NCBI RefSeq assembly: GCF_026109735.1
Contig: NZ_CP069620.1
Location: forward strand, 3,100,001 to 3,164,000
Origin: Salinimicrobium tongyeongense
GTDB taxonomy: Bacteria > Bacteroidota > Bacteroidia > Flavobacteriales > Flavobacteriaceae
DNA: 64,000 bases
Reading direction: 5' to 3'
In this document: positions 16,595-24,880 of the stretch, one piece after another
How the letters are laid out: every line of letters begins with the position of its first letter
How positions within the stretch are numbered: position 1 is the first letter of the stretch
Position numbers and translations under genes: made by a program
The notes under the pieces: generated by a model
What the model saw: only the letters and a program-made list of their open reading frames with translations
Databases searched by the model: none
What the model was told of the DNA's origin: nothing

Positions 16595-17410
16595 ATGGAC
16601 AGATTGCCCAAAATTGGCCTGCCAATTCTCTTTGCAGGAATTATCTTAATTATTCTCGTTGCCAAATCTACAGTCACTATCAACTCGGGTGAAGCAGGAG
16701 TGCTTTATCAAACCTTTGGTGGTGGGGTGGTAACAGATGAACCCCCGCTTGGTGAAGGATTTCACTTTGTAGCTCCGTGGAACAAGATCTTTGTTTATGA
16801 AGTGCGTCAACAGTCTTTGGATGAAAAAATGCAGGTTCTTTCTTCAAATGGTCTGGAAATTAAACTGGATGCCTCCATTTGGTTTCAGCCAGATTATGAA
16901 GATCTGGGCTCGCTGCATAAAGAAAGAGGTGAGGCTTACGTGCAAAGGGTGTTGCAACCCGCAGTGCGCTCTGCAGCCCGTGCTGTAGTTGGTAGATATA
17001 ATCCTGAACAGCTTTACGCAAGTAAAAGAGAGGCTATACAGCAGGAGATCTTTGAAGAGACTCAAAAACTACTTAAAGATCAATATGTGCAAATTAATGA
17101 AGTTCTTGTGAGGGATGTTTCTTTACCCTCAACCATAAAAGAGGCTATTGAACGTAAACTGCGCCAGGAACAGGAATCTCTCGAATATGAATTCCGGTTG
17201 ACAAAAGCCGAACAGGAAGCCGAAAGACAGAGAATTGACGCCGAAGGTAAAGCCCGTGCAAACAGAATTCTCGATGCTTCGTTGACACCTTTGGTATTGC
17301 GCGAAAAAGGGATTCAGGCAACTTTAGAGCTTGCCAAATCTCCAAATGCGAAGGTTGTGGTTGTAGGTTCGGGAGAAGATGGAATGCCGCTAATTCTAGG
17401 AGGTAATTAA
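16595..17410 (+). CDS. prohibitin/SPFH-family membrane protein
   Basis: A 271-aa SPFH protein: one N-terminal membrane segment (about residues 7-24), then the SPFH domain (VTINSGEAGVLYQTFGGGV; RQQSLDEKMQVLSSNGLEIKLDASIWFQP) and a coiled-coil (LRQEQESLEYEFRLTKAEQEAERQRIDAEGKA, about residues 190-222). Prohibitins form ring assemblies in the membrane and often guard proteases such as FtsH (known of the family; not shown here). I start at 16595, not 16541, because the earlier Met lies within the VWA gene. The close spacing to the VWA gene points to a two-gene operon. Confidence 0.9.
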   Translation: MDRLPKIGLPILFAGIILIILVAKSTVTINSGEAGVLYQTFGGGVVTDEPPLGEGFHFVAPWNKIFVYEVRQQSLDEKMQVLSSNGLEIKLDASIWFQPDYEDLGSLHKERGEAYVQRVLQPAVRSAARAVVGRYNPEQLYASKREAIQQEIFEETQKLLKDQYVQINEVLVRDVSLPSTIKEAIERKLRQEQESLEYEFRLTKAEQEAERQRIDAEGKARANRILDASLTPLVLREKGIQATLELAKSPNAKVVVVGSGEDGMPLILGGN

Positions 17411-17448
17411 TTTTTTACATTTTATTTCCTGAAATTGAAATAAAAATT

Positions 17449-17456
17449 TATTTTTG
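17449..17456 (+). promoter_or_regulatory. -10 element of the his operon leader
   Basis: TATTTTTG, 9 bases upstream of the leader peptide ATG at 17466. The resulting leader mRNA would begin within a few bases of the peptide start. Confidence 0.6.
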
Positions 17457-17465
17457 TCTCACATA

Positions 17466-17522
17466 ATGAAAGCAAAACAACTACATCATCATCATTCTCA
17501 TTCATTCGCTCTTGCGAGGTGA
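17466..17522 (+). CDS. hisL: his operon leader peptide
   Basis: An 18-codon frame, MKAKQLHHHHSHSFALAR, with five His codons among seven consecutive codons and a stop at 17520. It is followed by a strong terminator hairpin (17550-17585) and then by hisG. The order His-rich peptide, terminator, hisG is the classical layout of transcription attenuation: when charged His-tRNA is scarce, ribosomes stall on the His codons and an alternative fold prevents the terminator. The function is inferred from this layout; the pairing of an antiterminator was not computed. Confidence 0.88.
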   Translation: MKAKQLHHHHSHSFALAR

Positions 17523-17549
17523 GATTGGTATGTGTATAACTCATATTTC

Positions 17550-17585
17550 AAAAACCCGTTTGAGCAGCTCAAACGGGTTTTTTTA
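17550..17585 (+). terminator. his attenuator terminator
   Basis: A near-perfect hairpin, AAACCCGTTTGAG paired with CTCAAACGGGTTT around a CAG loop, followed by seven T. It lies 27 bases after the stop of the His-rich leader peptide and 37 bases before hisG, so termination here would silence the whole his operon. Confidence 0.88.
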
Positions 17586-17621
17586 TTCCCTTTGGTCTGC
17601 CTGAACATAAAAACAACCAAA

Positions 17622-18479
17622 ATGAACAGAATTAGAATAGCAGTACAAAAATCGGGTAGGTTACACGATGATTCTTTAAAGCTCCTTAAAGACGCGGGAA
17701 TTTCGGTAGATAATGGCAGGGAGCAGCTCAAAGCGGCTTCGGGGAATTTTCCTCTTGAAGTTTTTTATCTGCGCAACGGCGACATTCCGCAGTACCTTAG
17801 AGATGGGGTGGTAGATGCCGCAATCATTGGCGAGAATGTGCTGGTAGAAAAAGGAGAAGACATCATCATGGCAGAAAAGCTGGGATTTTCAAAATGCCGT
17901 GTTTCCCTGGCCGTGCCAAAATCGGTGAAATATTCAGGGATTGAAGATCTGCAGGGAGCAAAAATTGCCACTTCTTACCCCAATACCGTTAAAGAATACC
18001 TCTCAAAAAAGGGAATTACAGCCGATCTTCACATCATCAACGGCTCGGTTGAAATTGCTCCCAACATAGGCCTGGCCGATGCAATTTGCGATATAGTTTC
18101 CAGCGGAAGCACCCTTTTTAAGAACAATCTCAAGGAAGTGGAAGTGATGCTGAAAAGTGAAGCAGTACTGGCAGTTTCTCCGCGAATTGATTCGGAAAGA
18201 GAGGAGGTTTTAAAGAAATTGCAGTTCAGGATCAAATCTGTTCTACGGGCCCGAAATTCAAAATATATTTTAATGAATGTGCCCAATTCAAAACTCGATG
18301 CCGTGATCAAATTGTTGCCGGGAATGAGAAGCCCAACGGTACTTCCCCTGGCCGAAGAGGGCTGGAGTTCACTGCACACGGTGATTTCAGAAGAAAGGTT
18401 CTGGGAAGTGATAGATGAATTAAAGCAAAACGGTGCCGAAGGTATACTTGTTGCACCCATTGAAAAAATGGTACTCTAA
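17622..18479 (+). CDS. hisG: ATP phosphoribosyltransferase
   Basis: First step of histidine synthesis: condenses ATP and PRPP. The 285-aa protein is the long form, with its own C-terminal ACT-like regulatory domain (about residues 210-285) that binds histidine. Motifs include RIAVQKSGRLHDDSLKLL, RNGDIPQYLRDGVVDAAIIGENV and the PRPP site DAICDIVSSGSTLFKNNL. I start at 17622 (MNRIRIAVQKSG); the longer frame would begin inside the attenuator. It lies 11 bases before hisD and is governed by the attenuator. Confidence 0.96.
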   Translation: MNRIRIAVQKSGRLHDDSLKLLKDAGISVDNGREQLKAASGNFPLEVFYLRNGDIPQYLRDGVVDAAIIGENVLVEKGEDIIMAEKLGFSKCRVSLAVPKSVKYSGIEDLQGAKIATSYPNTVKEYLSKKGITADLHIINGSVEIAPNIGLADAICDIVSSGSTLFKNNLKEVEVMLKSEAVLAVSPRIDSEREEVLKKLQFRIKSVLRARNSKYILMNVPNSKLDAVIKLLPGMRSPTVLPLAEEGWSSLHTVISEERFWEVIDELKQNGAEGILVAPIEKMVL

Positions 18480-18490
18480 AAACCGTAAAA

Positions 18491-19789
18491 ATGAAGAAAT
18501 TTTTTGATCCCCAAAGACAGGAATGGGAAGCAATATTAGAGCGCCCCACTAAGACTGTAGAAGATATTGAGCAGGTTGTAGAACAAATTTTCAGGGAAGT
18601 AAAAGCTGGTGGCGATGCCGCGGTAAAGAATTATTCCCGGATTTTTGACGGCTTTAATTCTGATAATTTTGAGGTGGCTTCGGAAGAAATCGCGAATGCT
18701 TCAGCCGGCCTTTCTGAAGAACTTAAAACCGCCATTGGCCTTGCCAAAGAAAATATCCGGAAGTTTCACGCTGCGCAGAAGACAGGAAGGGTGACAGTAG
18801 AAACTGTTTCCGGAGTGGAATGCTGGCAGGAAAAACGCTCAATTCAAAAAGTGGGCTTGTACATTCCGGGAGGCTCTGCGCCTTTGTTTTCCACTATTTT
18901 GATGCTTGCCGTACCTGCGCAAATTGCTGGCTGTAAAGAAGTAATTTTGTGTACTCCGCCGGCAAAAGACGGTTCTGTGAACCCAGCGATACTTTACGCA
19001 GCCCAAGTCTGCGGTATTCAGAAAATATATAAAGTGGGCGGGATCCAGGCGATCGCGGCAATGACTTTTGGTACAGAAAGTATTGAAAAGGTCTATAAGA
19101 TCTTTGGCCCCGGAAACCAATATGTTACGGTTGCCAAACAGCTGGCCACCAAATACAATGTTGCCATAGATATGCCTGCGGGACCGTCGGAGTTACTTGT
19201 AGTTGCCGATGACACTGCCGATGCTGCTTTCGTAGCGTCCGATTTGCTGTCGCAGGCCGAACACGGTGCCGATAGTCAGGTGGTGCTTGTTTCCCTTTCA
19301 AAAGAGCTTCTGGAGCAGGTGGCTTCAGAAATTGAGAAGCAACTGGAAGAACTTCCGCGGAAGGAAATTGCCCGGGCAGCCATTGCACACTCCCGGTTCA
19401 TTTACATGAGTTCTTCGGAAAAAGCCCTTGAACTTATCGATAAATATGCGCCCGAACATTTCATTATTTGTACCTCGAATCCTGATTTTTTTGTGGACGG
19501 GATCAATAACGCCGGTTCTGTATTTATTGGCAACTATACGCCCGAAAGTGCGGGGGATTATGCTTCGGGTACCAATCACACGCTTCCAACCAATGGCTAT
19601 GCCAGGCAGTACAGCGGCGTAAACCTCGACAGTTTTACCAAGGCCATTACTTTCCAAAAGATCTCTTCGGAAGGTATCCAAACCATTGGGCCTGCCATAG
19701 AATTAATGGCAGAGGCTGAAGGTTTACAGGCGCACAAAAATGCGGTGGCTTTAAGGTTGAAGAAATTAAAAACTCTGAACAATGAATAG
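18491..19789 (+). CDS. hisD: histidinol dehydrogenase
   Basis: Last step of histidine synthesis: two NAD-dependent oxidations of histidinol to histidine, zinc-dependent. The 432-aa protein has VGLYIPGGSAPLFSTILMLAVPAQIAGCKEV, FGPGNQYVTVAKQLA, DMPAGPSELLVVADD, SQAEHGADSQVVL, YAPEHFIICT and AGSVFIGNYTPESAGDYASGTNHTLPT, all family signatures with the zinc-binding and catalytic His/Glu residues. Length is standard (about 430). It overlaps hisC by 8 bases, implying coupled translation. Confidence 0.97.
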   Translation: MKKFFDPQRQEWEAILERPTKTVEDIEQVVEQIFREVKAGGDAAVKNYSRIFDGFNSDNFEVASEEIANASAGLSEELKTAIGLAKENIRKFHAAQKTGRVTVETVSGVECWQEKRSIQKVGLYIPGGSAPLFSTILMLAVPAQIAGCKEVILCTPPAKDGSVNPAILYAAQVCGIQKIYKVGGIQAIAAMTFGTESIEKVYKIFGPGNQYVTVAKQLATKYNVAIDMPAGPSELLVVADDTADAAFVASDLLSQAEHGADSQVVLVSLSKELLEQVASEIEKQLEELPRKEIARAAIAHSRFIYMSSSEKALELIDKYAPEHFIICTSNPDFFVDGINNAGSVFIGNYTPESAGDYASGTNHTLPTNGYARQYSGVNLDSFTKAITFQKISSEGIQTIGPAIELMAEAEGLQAHKNAVALRLKKLKTLNNE

Positions 19790-20834
19790 CAGTTTTAACC
19801 TGGAAAAATTGGTGCGTCCAAATGTGCTAAAGATGAAACCCTATTCTTCGGCACGCGACGAATACAAAACTGACGGCCGAAAAATGACATTTTTGGATGC
19901 CAATGAAAACCCGTTTGAAAATGGTGTGAACCGCTATCCCGATCCGCAGCAGGGAAAGCTGAAGGCAGTGCTGGCCTCTCAAAAAGGGGTTTCTGCGAGT
20001 AAAATTCTGCTGGGCAACGGCAGCGACGAGGTACTGGATTTGATCTTTCGGGCCTTTTGCAGGCCGCAGGTAGATAACGTGATCACCCTGCCGCCAACTT
20101 ATGGCATGTACAAGGTATTGGCGGGGCTGAATGAAATTGAAGACAGGGAAGTGGTGCTAAAAAGCAATTTTCAGCCCGATCTTGCAGCCATTCTTGAACA
20201 AGTTGATGAACATACCAAAATTATCTTCCTGTGCTCACCCAACAACCCCACCGGGAATTCATTTTCCGAAGCTTCCGTAGAGAAAATCCTGAAGAATTTT
20301 AACGGACTTGTAGTTATTGATGAGGCGTACATAGATTTTTCAGCCGAAGAGAGCTGGCTTCAGCGGCTGGAAGGATTTCCAAACCTGGTGATCACGCAAA
20401 CGCTTTCCAAAGCTTATGGCCTGGCGGGAATAAGGCTAGGGATTTGCTATGCTTCCGAAGAAATTATCAACCTGCTCAACAAGATCAAACCTCCGTACAA
20501 CGTAAACGAGCTCACGCAGCAAAGAGCCCTGGACCGGCTTTCAAAACCTGAAGAGGTGAACCGCGAGGTGCAACTTATTCTTCAGGAAAGGGAGTTACTG
20601 CAGGATAACCTCTCAAAAATGGCATTTGTAAAGGAAATTTTTCCGTCAGATGCTAACTTTCTGCTGGTGAGGGTAGAGGATGCCACAGCGAAATACCGCC
20701 AATTACTGGAAGCCGGTGTGGTGGTGCGCAACCGAAGCAGTCAGCAGTTATGCGAGAACACTTTGAGGTTTACCGTGGGCACTCCCGAAGAAAATCAGGA
20801 ATTATTAAAGAAATTAAGGCAATTAGAAGCATGA
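19782..20834 (+). CDS. hisC: histidinol-phosphate aminotransferase
   Basis: PLP-dependent fold-type I aminotransferase that converts imidazole acetol-phosphate to histidinol phosphate. The 350-aa protein has [44 protein letters not shown] and the PLP lysine Lys210 in [14 protein letters not shown]. It overlaps hisD by 8 and hisB by 4 bases (ATGA). The N-terminus contains KMTFLDANE, whose codons form one copy of the dispersed AAAAATGACATTTTTGG motif (19879-19896). Confidence 0.96.
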   Translation: MNSSFNLEKLVRPNVLKMKPYSSARDEYKTDGRKMTFLDANENPFENGVNRYPDPQQGKLKAVLASQKGVSASKILLGNGSDEVLDLIFRAFCRPQVDNVITLPPTYGMYKVLAGLNEIEDREVVLKSNFQPDLAAILEQVDEHTKIIFLCSPNNPTGNSFSEASVEKILKNFNGLVVIDEAYIDFSAEESWLQRLEGFPNLVITQTLSKAYGLAGIRLGICYASEEIINLLNKIKPPYNVNELTQQRALDRLSKPEEVNREVQLILQERELLQDNLSKMAFVKEIFPSDANFLLVRVEDATAKYRQLLEAGVVVRNRSSQQLCENTLRFTVGTPEENQELLKKLRQLEA

Positions 20835-21967
20835 AAAAAGTATTATTTATAGATCGTGACGGCACACTGGTTCTTGAGCCCGAAGATTATCAACTCGATC
20901 ATTTTGAAAAACTGGAGTTTTTTCCTGAAGTTTTTCAGTATCTGCCAAGGATAGTAAAAGAACTTGATTACGAGCTGGTGATGGTCACCAATCAGGATGG
21001 TTTGGGAACAAATTCTTTCCCGGAAGACACCTTTTGGCCGGTGCAGAATTTTATTTTGAAAGCGTTTGAGAATGAAGGAGTGAAATTTTCAGAAATAGTG
21101 ATTGACCGCACTTTTCCTGAAGATAATGCACCCACCCGAAAACCCGGCACCGGACTCCTAAAAGCCTATTTTGATACTGAAAAATATGATCTGGAAAATT
21201 CATTTGTATTGGGGGACAGGCTAACCGATATGGAGCTGGCAAAAAACCTGGGCGCCAAAGGAATTTTTATCACGGGTCATGAAGAATTGGGAAGTGCTGA
21301 AATTTCAGTAAAAAAAGATGAGCTGAAAAAGTTTATTCGGCTGGAAACCAGTTCATGGAAAGATATTTACAGCTTTTTAAAGCTGGAAGAACGCACGGCC
21401 TGCATTAGCAGGAAAACCAATGAAACCGATATTTCTATCGCCATAAACCTGGACGGTACCGGGAAAAGCAAGATCGACACCGGAATTAAATTCTTTGACC
21501 ACATGCTCGATCAGATTGCCCGTCACGGCCAGATGGACCTGGATATTGCTGTAAAAGGCGACCTGGAAGTAGACGAGCACCACACTATAGAAGACACGGC
21601 GATTGCTTTGGGCGAGGTTTTTTCGAAAGCCCTCGGAAACAAACTCGGCATTGAGCGTTATGGTTTTGCGTTGCCCATGGATGATTGTTTGGCGCAGGTG
21701 GCGATTGACTTTGGCGGAAGAAACTGGCTGGTTTGGGAAGCCGATTTTAAGAGGGAAATGATTGGGGCAATGCCTACGGAGATGTTCTATCACTTCTTTA
21801 AATCTTTTACCGATGGTGCTAAAGCCAACCTGAACATCAAAGCTGAGGGCACTAATGAACATCATAAGATAGAGGCAATTTTCAAGGCTTTTGCGAAAGC
21901 AATTAAGGTCGCTGTAAAAAGGGATGCTGAAAAGATGATTTTGCCGTCAACAAAAGGAATGCTGTAA
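20831..21967 (+). CDS. hisB: bifunctional histidinol-phosphatase / imidazoleglycerol-phosphate dehydratase
   Basis: A 378-aa two-enzyme protein. Residues 1 to about 165 form a HAD-type phosphatase with the nucleophile motif FIDRDGTLV (Asp8, Asp10) and [18 protein letters not shown]. Residues about 185-378 are the dehydratase with [50 protein letters not shown] and [18 protein letters not shown], which hold the manganese ligands. I start at 20831 (ATGA overlap with hisC) because it gives the family N-terminus. A tract of TTAGA-type repeats separates it from hisH. Confidence 0.96.
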   Translation: MKKVLFIDRDGTLVLEPEDYQLDHFEKLEFFPEVFQYLPRIVKELDYELVMVTNQDGLGTNSFPEDTFWPVQNFILKAFENEGVKFSEIVIDRTFPEDNAPTRKPGTGLLKAYFDTEKYDLENSFVLGDRLTDMELAKNLGAKGIFITGHEELGSAEISVKKDELKKFIRLETSSWKDIYSFLKLEERTACISRKTNETDISIAINLDGTGKSKIDTGIKFFDHMLDQIARHGQMDLDIAVKGDLEVDEHHTIEDTAIALGEVFSKALGNKLGIERYGFALPMDDCLAQVAIDFGGRNWLVWEADFKREMIGAMPTEMFYHFFKSFTDGAKANLNIKAEGTNEHHKIEAIFKAFAKAIKVAVKRDAEKMILPSTKGML

Positions 21968-22004
21968 TTAGACGCTAGACGTTAGATCTTAGACTTTAGA
22001 TTAA
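21968..22004. repeat. TTAGAC-type spacer array in the his operon
   Basis: Imperfect reiterations of TTAGAC / GTTAGATC / TTTAGATT fill the gap between hisB and hisH (about 37 bases). Similar but not identical units occur around the S23-like gene. Confidence 0.6.
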
Positions 22005-22009
22005 AAGAA

Positions 22010-22603
22010 ATGAAAATAGTAATTATAGATTATGGCGCGGGGAATATACAGAGCATAAAATTTGCTTTGGAGCGGCTGGGCTACACAGGAATCTTGAGCA
22101 GTGATGCCGACGAAATAAAGTCGGCAGATAAAGTCATTTTTCCAGGAGTAGGAGAGGCGAGTTCAGCCATGAAAAAGCTGAAGAGCACCGGTCTTGACAA
22201 AGTAATTCCGCAGCTGAAGCAGCCGGTGCTGGGAATTTGCCTGGGCATGCAGCTGATGTGCAATCGCTCGGAAGAAGGTGATACCGAAGGCTTGGGGATT
22301 TTTGATGTGGATGTAATTCATTTTGAAAAAAACTTGAAGGTGCCGCACATAGGCTGGAACCGGATAAAAGAGCTCAAAAGTGACATTTTTGAGGGGATAT
22401 CTGAAAATGAGTTTGTATACCTGGTGCACAGTTTTTACGCGCCCATTTGTTCTGAAACCATTGCCAAATGTGACTACGGAGTAAATTATTCTTCGGCGCT
22501 ACAAAAAAATAATTTTTACGGAGTACAATTTCATCCGGAAAAGAGCAGTGAAGCGGGGGAGAAAATTCTTGAAAACTTTTTAAAGTTAGATTTACGAAGT
22601 TAG
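22010..22603 (+). CDS. hisH: imidazole glycerol phosphate synthase, glutaminase subunit
   Basis: Class I glutamine amidotransferase that feeds ammonia to HisF. The 197-aa protein has IIDYGAGNIQSIKFALERLG, FPGVGEASSAM, the nucleophile Cys77 in GICLGMQLMC, VPHIGWNRI, and the His-Glu pair in VQFHPEKSSEAG. Its last codons (KLDLRS and stop) are read from the first unit of the 33-bp tandem repeat at 22583-22648, so the repeat has apparently replaced the native 3' end. The catalytic part is unaffected. Confidence 0.95.
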   Translation: MKIVIIDYGAGNIQSIKFALERLGYTGILSSDADEIKSADKVIFPGVGEASSAMKKLKSTGLDKVIPQLKQPVLGICLGMQLMCNRSEEGDTEGLGIFDVDVIHFEKNLKVPHIGWNRIKELKSDIFEGISENEFVYLVHSFYAPICSETIAKCDYGVNYSSALQKNNFYGVQFHPEKSSEAGEKILENFLKLDLRS

Positions 22604-22648
22604 AAGTACAAAGTGAAGTTAGATTTACGAAGTTAGAAGTACGAAATG
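22583..22648. repeat. two tandem 33-bp repeats overlapping the end of hisH
   Basis: Units 22583-22615 and 22616-22648 are head-to-tail copies differing at only two positions; each starts AAGTTAGATTTACGAAGTTA. The hisH stop codon lies in the first unit. An inverted, diverged version of the same sequence follows the S23-like gene at 23021-23058. Confidence 0.9.
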
Positions 22649-22665
22649 AGTATAAAATTAAGTCA

Positions 22666-23022
22666 ATGAAAGATTTAAAATTAAGGACAAAGGAATTTGC
22701 TGTTGATTGCTGGAAGTTTTGTCACAAGATTCCTCATTCGCGAGAGTATAATGCGTATGTAAATCAACTCATCAGAAGTTCGAGTTCTGTAGGAGCAAAC
22801 TACCGGGCAGCTCAGAGGGCAAAGTCAACAGCTGATTTTATTAATAAACTAAAAATTGTTGAGGAAGAAGCAGATGAAAGTATGTATTTTCTTGAGCTTT
22901 TTCTTGAAATACTTGATCATGACTTGGAGGAAGTAAAAGCTTTGCATTCTGAAGCGAATGAAATAATTTCTATTGTTGTAGCTTCAATAAATACGGCCAA
23001 AAGAAATCAAAAGGAGAGATAG
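22666..23022 (+). CDS. four-helix-bundle protein (S23 / rRNA intervening-sequence type)
   Basis: A 118-aa helical protein with KLRTKEFAVDCWKFCHKIP, NQLIRSSSSVGANYRAAQRAKS, and INKLKIVEEEADESMYFLELFLEI, the signature of the S23/IVP four-helix-bundle family first met in 23S rRNA intervening sequences. Family members occur as scattered stand-alone genes in many bacteria; their function is unsettled. Here the gene stands between hisH and hisA, in the operon's direction, and is bounded by inverted TTAGATTT-type repeats. It has nothing to do with histidine synthesis that I can see, and looks like an inserted cassette. Base composition is slightly more AT-rich than the his genes. Confidence 0.9.
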   Translation: MKDLKLRTKEFAVDCWKFCHKIPHSREYNAYVNQLIRSSSSVGANYRAAQRAKSTADFINKLKIVEEEADESMYFLELFLEILDHDLEEVKALHSEANEIISIVVASINTAKRNQKER

Positions 23023-23058
23023 AACTTCTAAACTCTAACTTCTAAAATCTAACTTCAA
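23021..23058. repeat. inverted counterpart of the 22583 repeats
   Basis: AACTTCTAAACTCTAACTTC and following bases are, on the other strand, a diverged copy of the AAGTTAGATTT...GAAGTTAGAAG units on the other side of the S23-like gene. The array ends at the hisA ATG. Confidence 0.8.
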
Positions 23059-23778
23059 ATGAGGATCATTCCAGCAATAGACATCATCGACGGAAAGTGT
23101 GTTCGACTTTCTCAGGGTGATTACAATTCAAAGAAAATATATAATGAGAATCCGCTGGAGGTGGCGAAGCAATTCGAGGATCACGGCATACAATATTTGC
23201 ACCTGGTGGATCTTGACGGCGCCAAGTCAAAACATATCGTAAATTATAAGGTGCTTGAACAAATAGCTTCGGGAACTGGCCTTCAAGTTGATTTTGGCGG
23301 CGGGCTCAAATCGGATAAAGATTTGGAGATCGCCTTTAACAGCGGAGCTTCCCAGGTCACCGGCGGCAGTATTGCGGTTAAAGACCGGGATGTTTTTCTT
23401 TCGTGGCTTGAGAAGTACGGCAGTGAAAAGATCATTTTAGGTGCAGATGCGAAAGACGAAAAAGTTGCAGTGAGTGGCTGGTTGGAAGAGTCGGAAGAGG
23501 ACTTGATTCCTTTTATTCAGAAGTACTTTGAAAATGGAATTCAGTATGTGATCTGCACTGACATCGCTAAAGATGGAATGCTGCAGGGCCCTTCTTTTGG
23601 ATTATATCAAAAGATACTGCAGGAAATTACCGGCATAAAACTTATCGCTTCGGGAGGAATATCCCTATTTGAAGATCTTCCTAAACTGCAGGAAATAGGT
23701 TGCGAAGGAGCAATTTTAGGGAAGGCGATCTATGAAAATAAGATCAGTTTAAAGCAACTGGAAGAGTTTGTTTTATAA
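23059..23778 (+). CDS. hisA: ProFAR isomerase
   Basis: Amadori isomerase 1-(5-phosphoribosyl)-5-[(5-phosphoribosylamino)methylideneamino]imidazole-4-carboxamide isomerase, a (beta/alpha)8 barrel. The 239-aa protein begins [21 protein letters not shown] with the catalytic Asp, and has [61 protein letters not shown] (second catalytic Asp) and [13 protein letters not shown]. It follows directly on the repeat array 23021-23058 and is followed by another array at 23783. Confidence 0.96.
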   Translation: MRIIPAIDIIDGKCVRLSQGDYNSKKIYNENPLEVAKQFEDHGIQYLHLVDLDGAKSKHIVNYKVLEQIASGTGLQVDFGGGLKSDKDLEIAFNSGASQVTGGSIAVKDRDVFLSWLEKYGSEKIILGADAKDEKVAVSGWLEESEEDLIPFIQKYFENGIQYVICTDIAKDGMLQGPSFGLYQKILQEITGIKLIASGGISLFEDLPKLQEIGCEGAILGKAIYENKISLKQLEEFVL

Positions 23779-23782
23779 ATTT

Positions 23783-23856
23783 AAGCACCAAATTCCAAGC
23801 ACCAAATTCCAAGAACCAAATTCCAAGCACCAAATTCCAAGCACCAGCACCAAATC
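23783..23856. repeat. tandem 14-bp repeat array (AAGCACCAAATTCC)
   Basis: Four head-to-tail 14-bp units from 23783 to 23838 (three identical, the third reading AAGAACC...), followed by partial units AAGCACCAGCACCAAATC. The exact reverse complement of the unit, GGAATTTGGTGCTT, occurs at 24828-24841 on the far side of hisF. Confidence 0.92.
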
Positions 23857-23893
23857 TGAAATATTAAAATAAGAGGCAGGATTTGTGAAAAAG

Positions 23894-23920
23894 AATCTCA
23901 CGTCTCAAATCTCATATCAA
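23894..23920. repeat. AATCTCA-type short repeat before hisF
   Basis: AATCTCACGTCTCAAATCTCATATC: the same kind of unit as the array at 11204-11248 between efp and the lpxD-like gene, 12 kb away. Confidence 0.6.
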
Positions 23921-23932
23921 TAATTTAAAATA

Positions 23933-24688
23933 ATGCTGACAAAAAGAATAATTCCCTGTCTTGACATTAAAGACGGACGAACGGTAAAAGGGGTTAATTT
24001 TGTAAGTCTTCGGGATGCAGGGGATCCGGTGGAGCTGGCAGAGATTTACTCAAAGTCGGGCGCAGATGAGCTGGTTTTCCTGGATATTTCAGCCACCGAA
24101 GAGAAAAGAAAAACCCTGGCAGAACTGGTTCGAAAAGTGGCGGCCACCGTAAATATTCCGTTTACTGTTGGCGGCGGAATATCTTCAGTAGAAGATGTGG
24201 ATGTGCTGCTTCAGAATGGAGCCGATAAAGTGGCGATCAATTCGGCGGCGGTAAAAAATCCGCAGTTGATCAATGAATTGGCAGCAAAATTTGGCAGGCA
24301 GTGCATTGTTGTGGCTGTTGATGCCAAGCAGGTAAAAGGAAAATGGCTGGTGCACTTGGTAGGTGGAAAAGTACCGACAGAAATTGACCTTTTTGACTGG
24401 GTAAAAGAAGTTGAGGAAAGAGGGGCCGGAGAGATTCTCTTCACTTCCATGGACCACGATGGTACAAAAGCCGGTTTTGCCAATGAAGCCCTGGAGAAAA
24501 TATCTGAAATGCTGAGTATTCCTGTGATTGCTTCAGGTGGGGCAGGGAATAAAGAGCATTTTTGCGAGGCATTTACAAAAGGGAAAGCCGATGCTGCACT
24601 GGCGGCGAGTGTGTTCCACTTTAAAGAGATCGAGATCAGGGATCTTAAGCAGGAAATGAAGAAGCAGGGGATTGAAGTTCGGATTTAG
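23933..24688 (+). CDS. hisF: imidazole glycerol phosphate synthase, cyclase subunit
   Basis: Forms imidazole glycerol phosphate and AICAR with ammonia from HisH. The 251-aa barrel starts [31 protein letters not shown] (catalytic Asp11) and has [52 protein letters not shown] (second Asp near residue 130), [14 protein letters not shown] and [10 protein letters not shown]. It is intact, although the gene is bracketed by spacer arrays whose 14-bp units are in opposite orientation on the two sides. Confidence 0.96.
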   Translation: MLTKRIIPCLDIKDGRTVKGVNFVSLRDAGDPVELAEIYSKSGADELVFLDISATEEKRKTLAELVRKVAATVNIPFTVGGGISSVEDVDVLLQNGADKVAINSAAVKNPQLINELAAKFGRQCIVVAVDAKQVKGKWLVHLVGGKVPTEIDLFDWVKEVEERGAGEILFTSMDHDGTKAGFANEALEKISEMLSIPVIASGGAGNKEHFCEAFTKGKADAALAASVFHFKEIEIRDLKQEMKKQGIEVRI

Positions 24689-24689
24689 T

Positions 24690-24716
24690 GATCAGTGTTC
24701 GGTGTTCAGTGTTCAG
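24690..24716. repeat. GTGTTCAGT-type short repeat after hisF
   Basis: ATCAGTGTTCGGTGTTCAGT and following GTTCAG: three 9-base reiterations directly behind the hisF stop. Confidence 0.6.
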
Positions 24717-24810
24717 AATGAAATTAAATAAACTCTTTAGAAAAATGAAAGACTGGCGAGTTTCACGCTAAGGCCGCGAAGATCTTCGCAAAGAACGCAG
24801 AAAAACATCA

Positions 24811-24843
24811 TTTGGAATTTGGTTATTGGAATTTGGTGCTTCC
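24811..24843. repeat. inverted 14-bp repeat units before hisIE
   Basis: Two tandem 14-bp units, GGAATTTGGTTATT (24814-24827) and GGAATTTGGTGCTT (24828-24841). The second is the exact reverse complement of the unit in the array at 23783. Together the arrays bracket hisF as an inverted pair. Confidence 0.88.
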
Positions 24844-24880
24844 AATACGAATAGAAATCCTAAAAAAAAAATATATAGAA

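Noticed and set aside
23783-23856. CRISPR array
   Set aside because: Units are 14 bp, contiguous and without spacers; no cas gene is near.
24812-24880. A longer start for hisIE
   Set aside because: The extra codons read through the inverted 14-bp repeat units; 24881 gives the family N-terminus.
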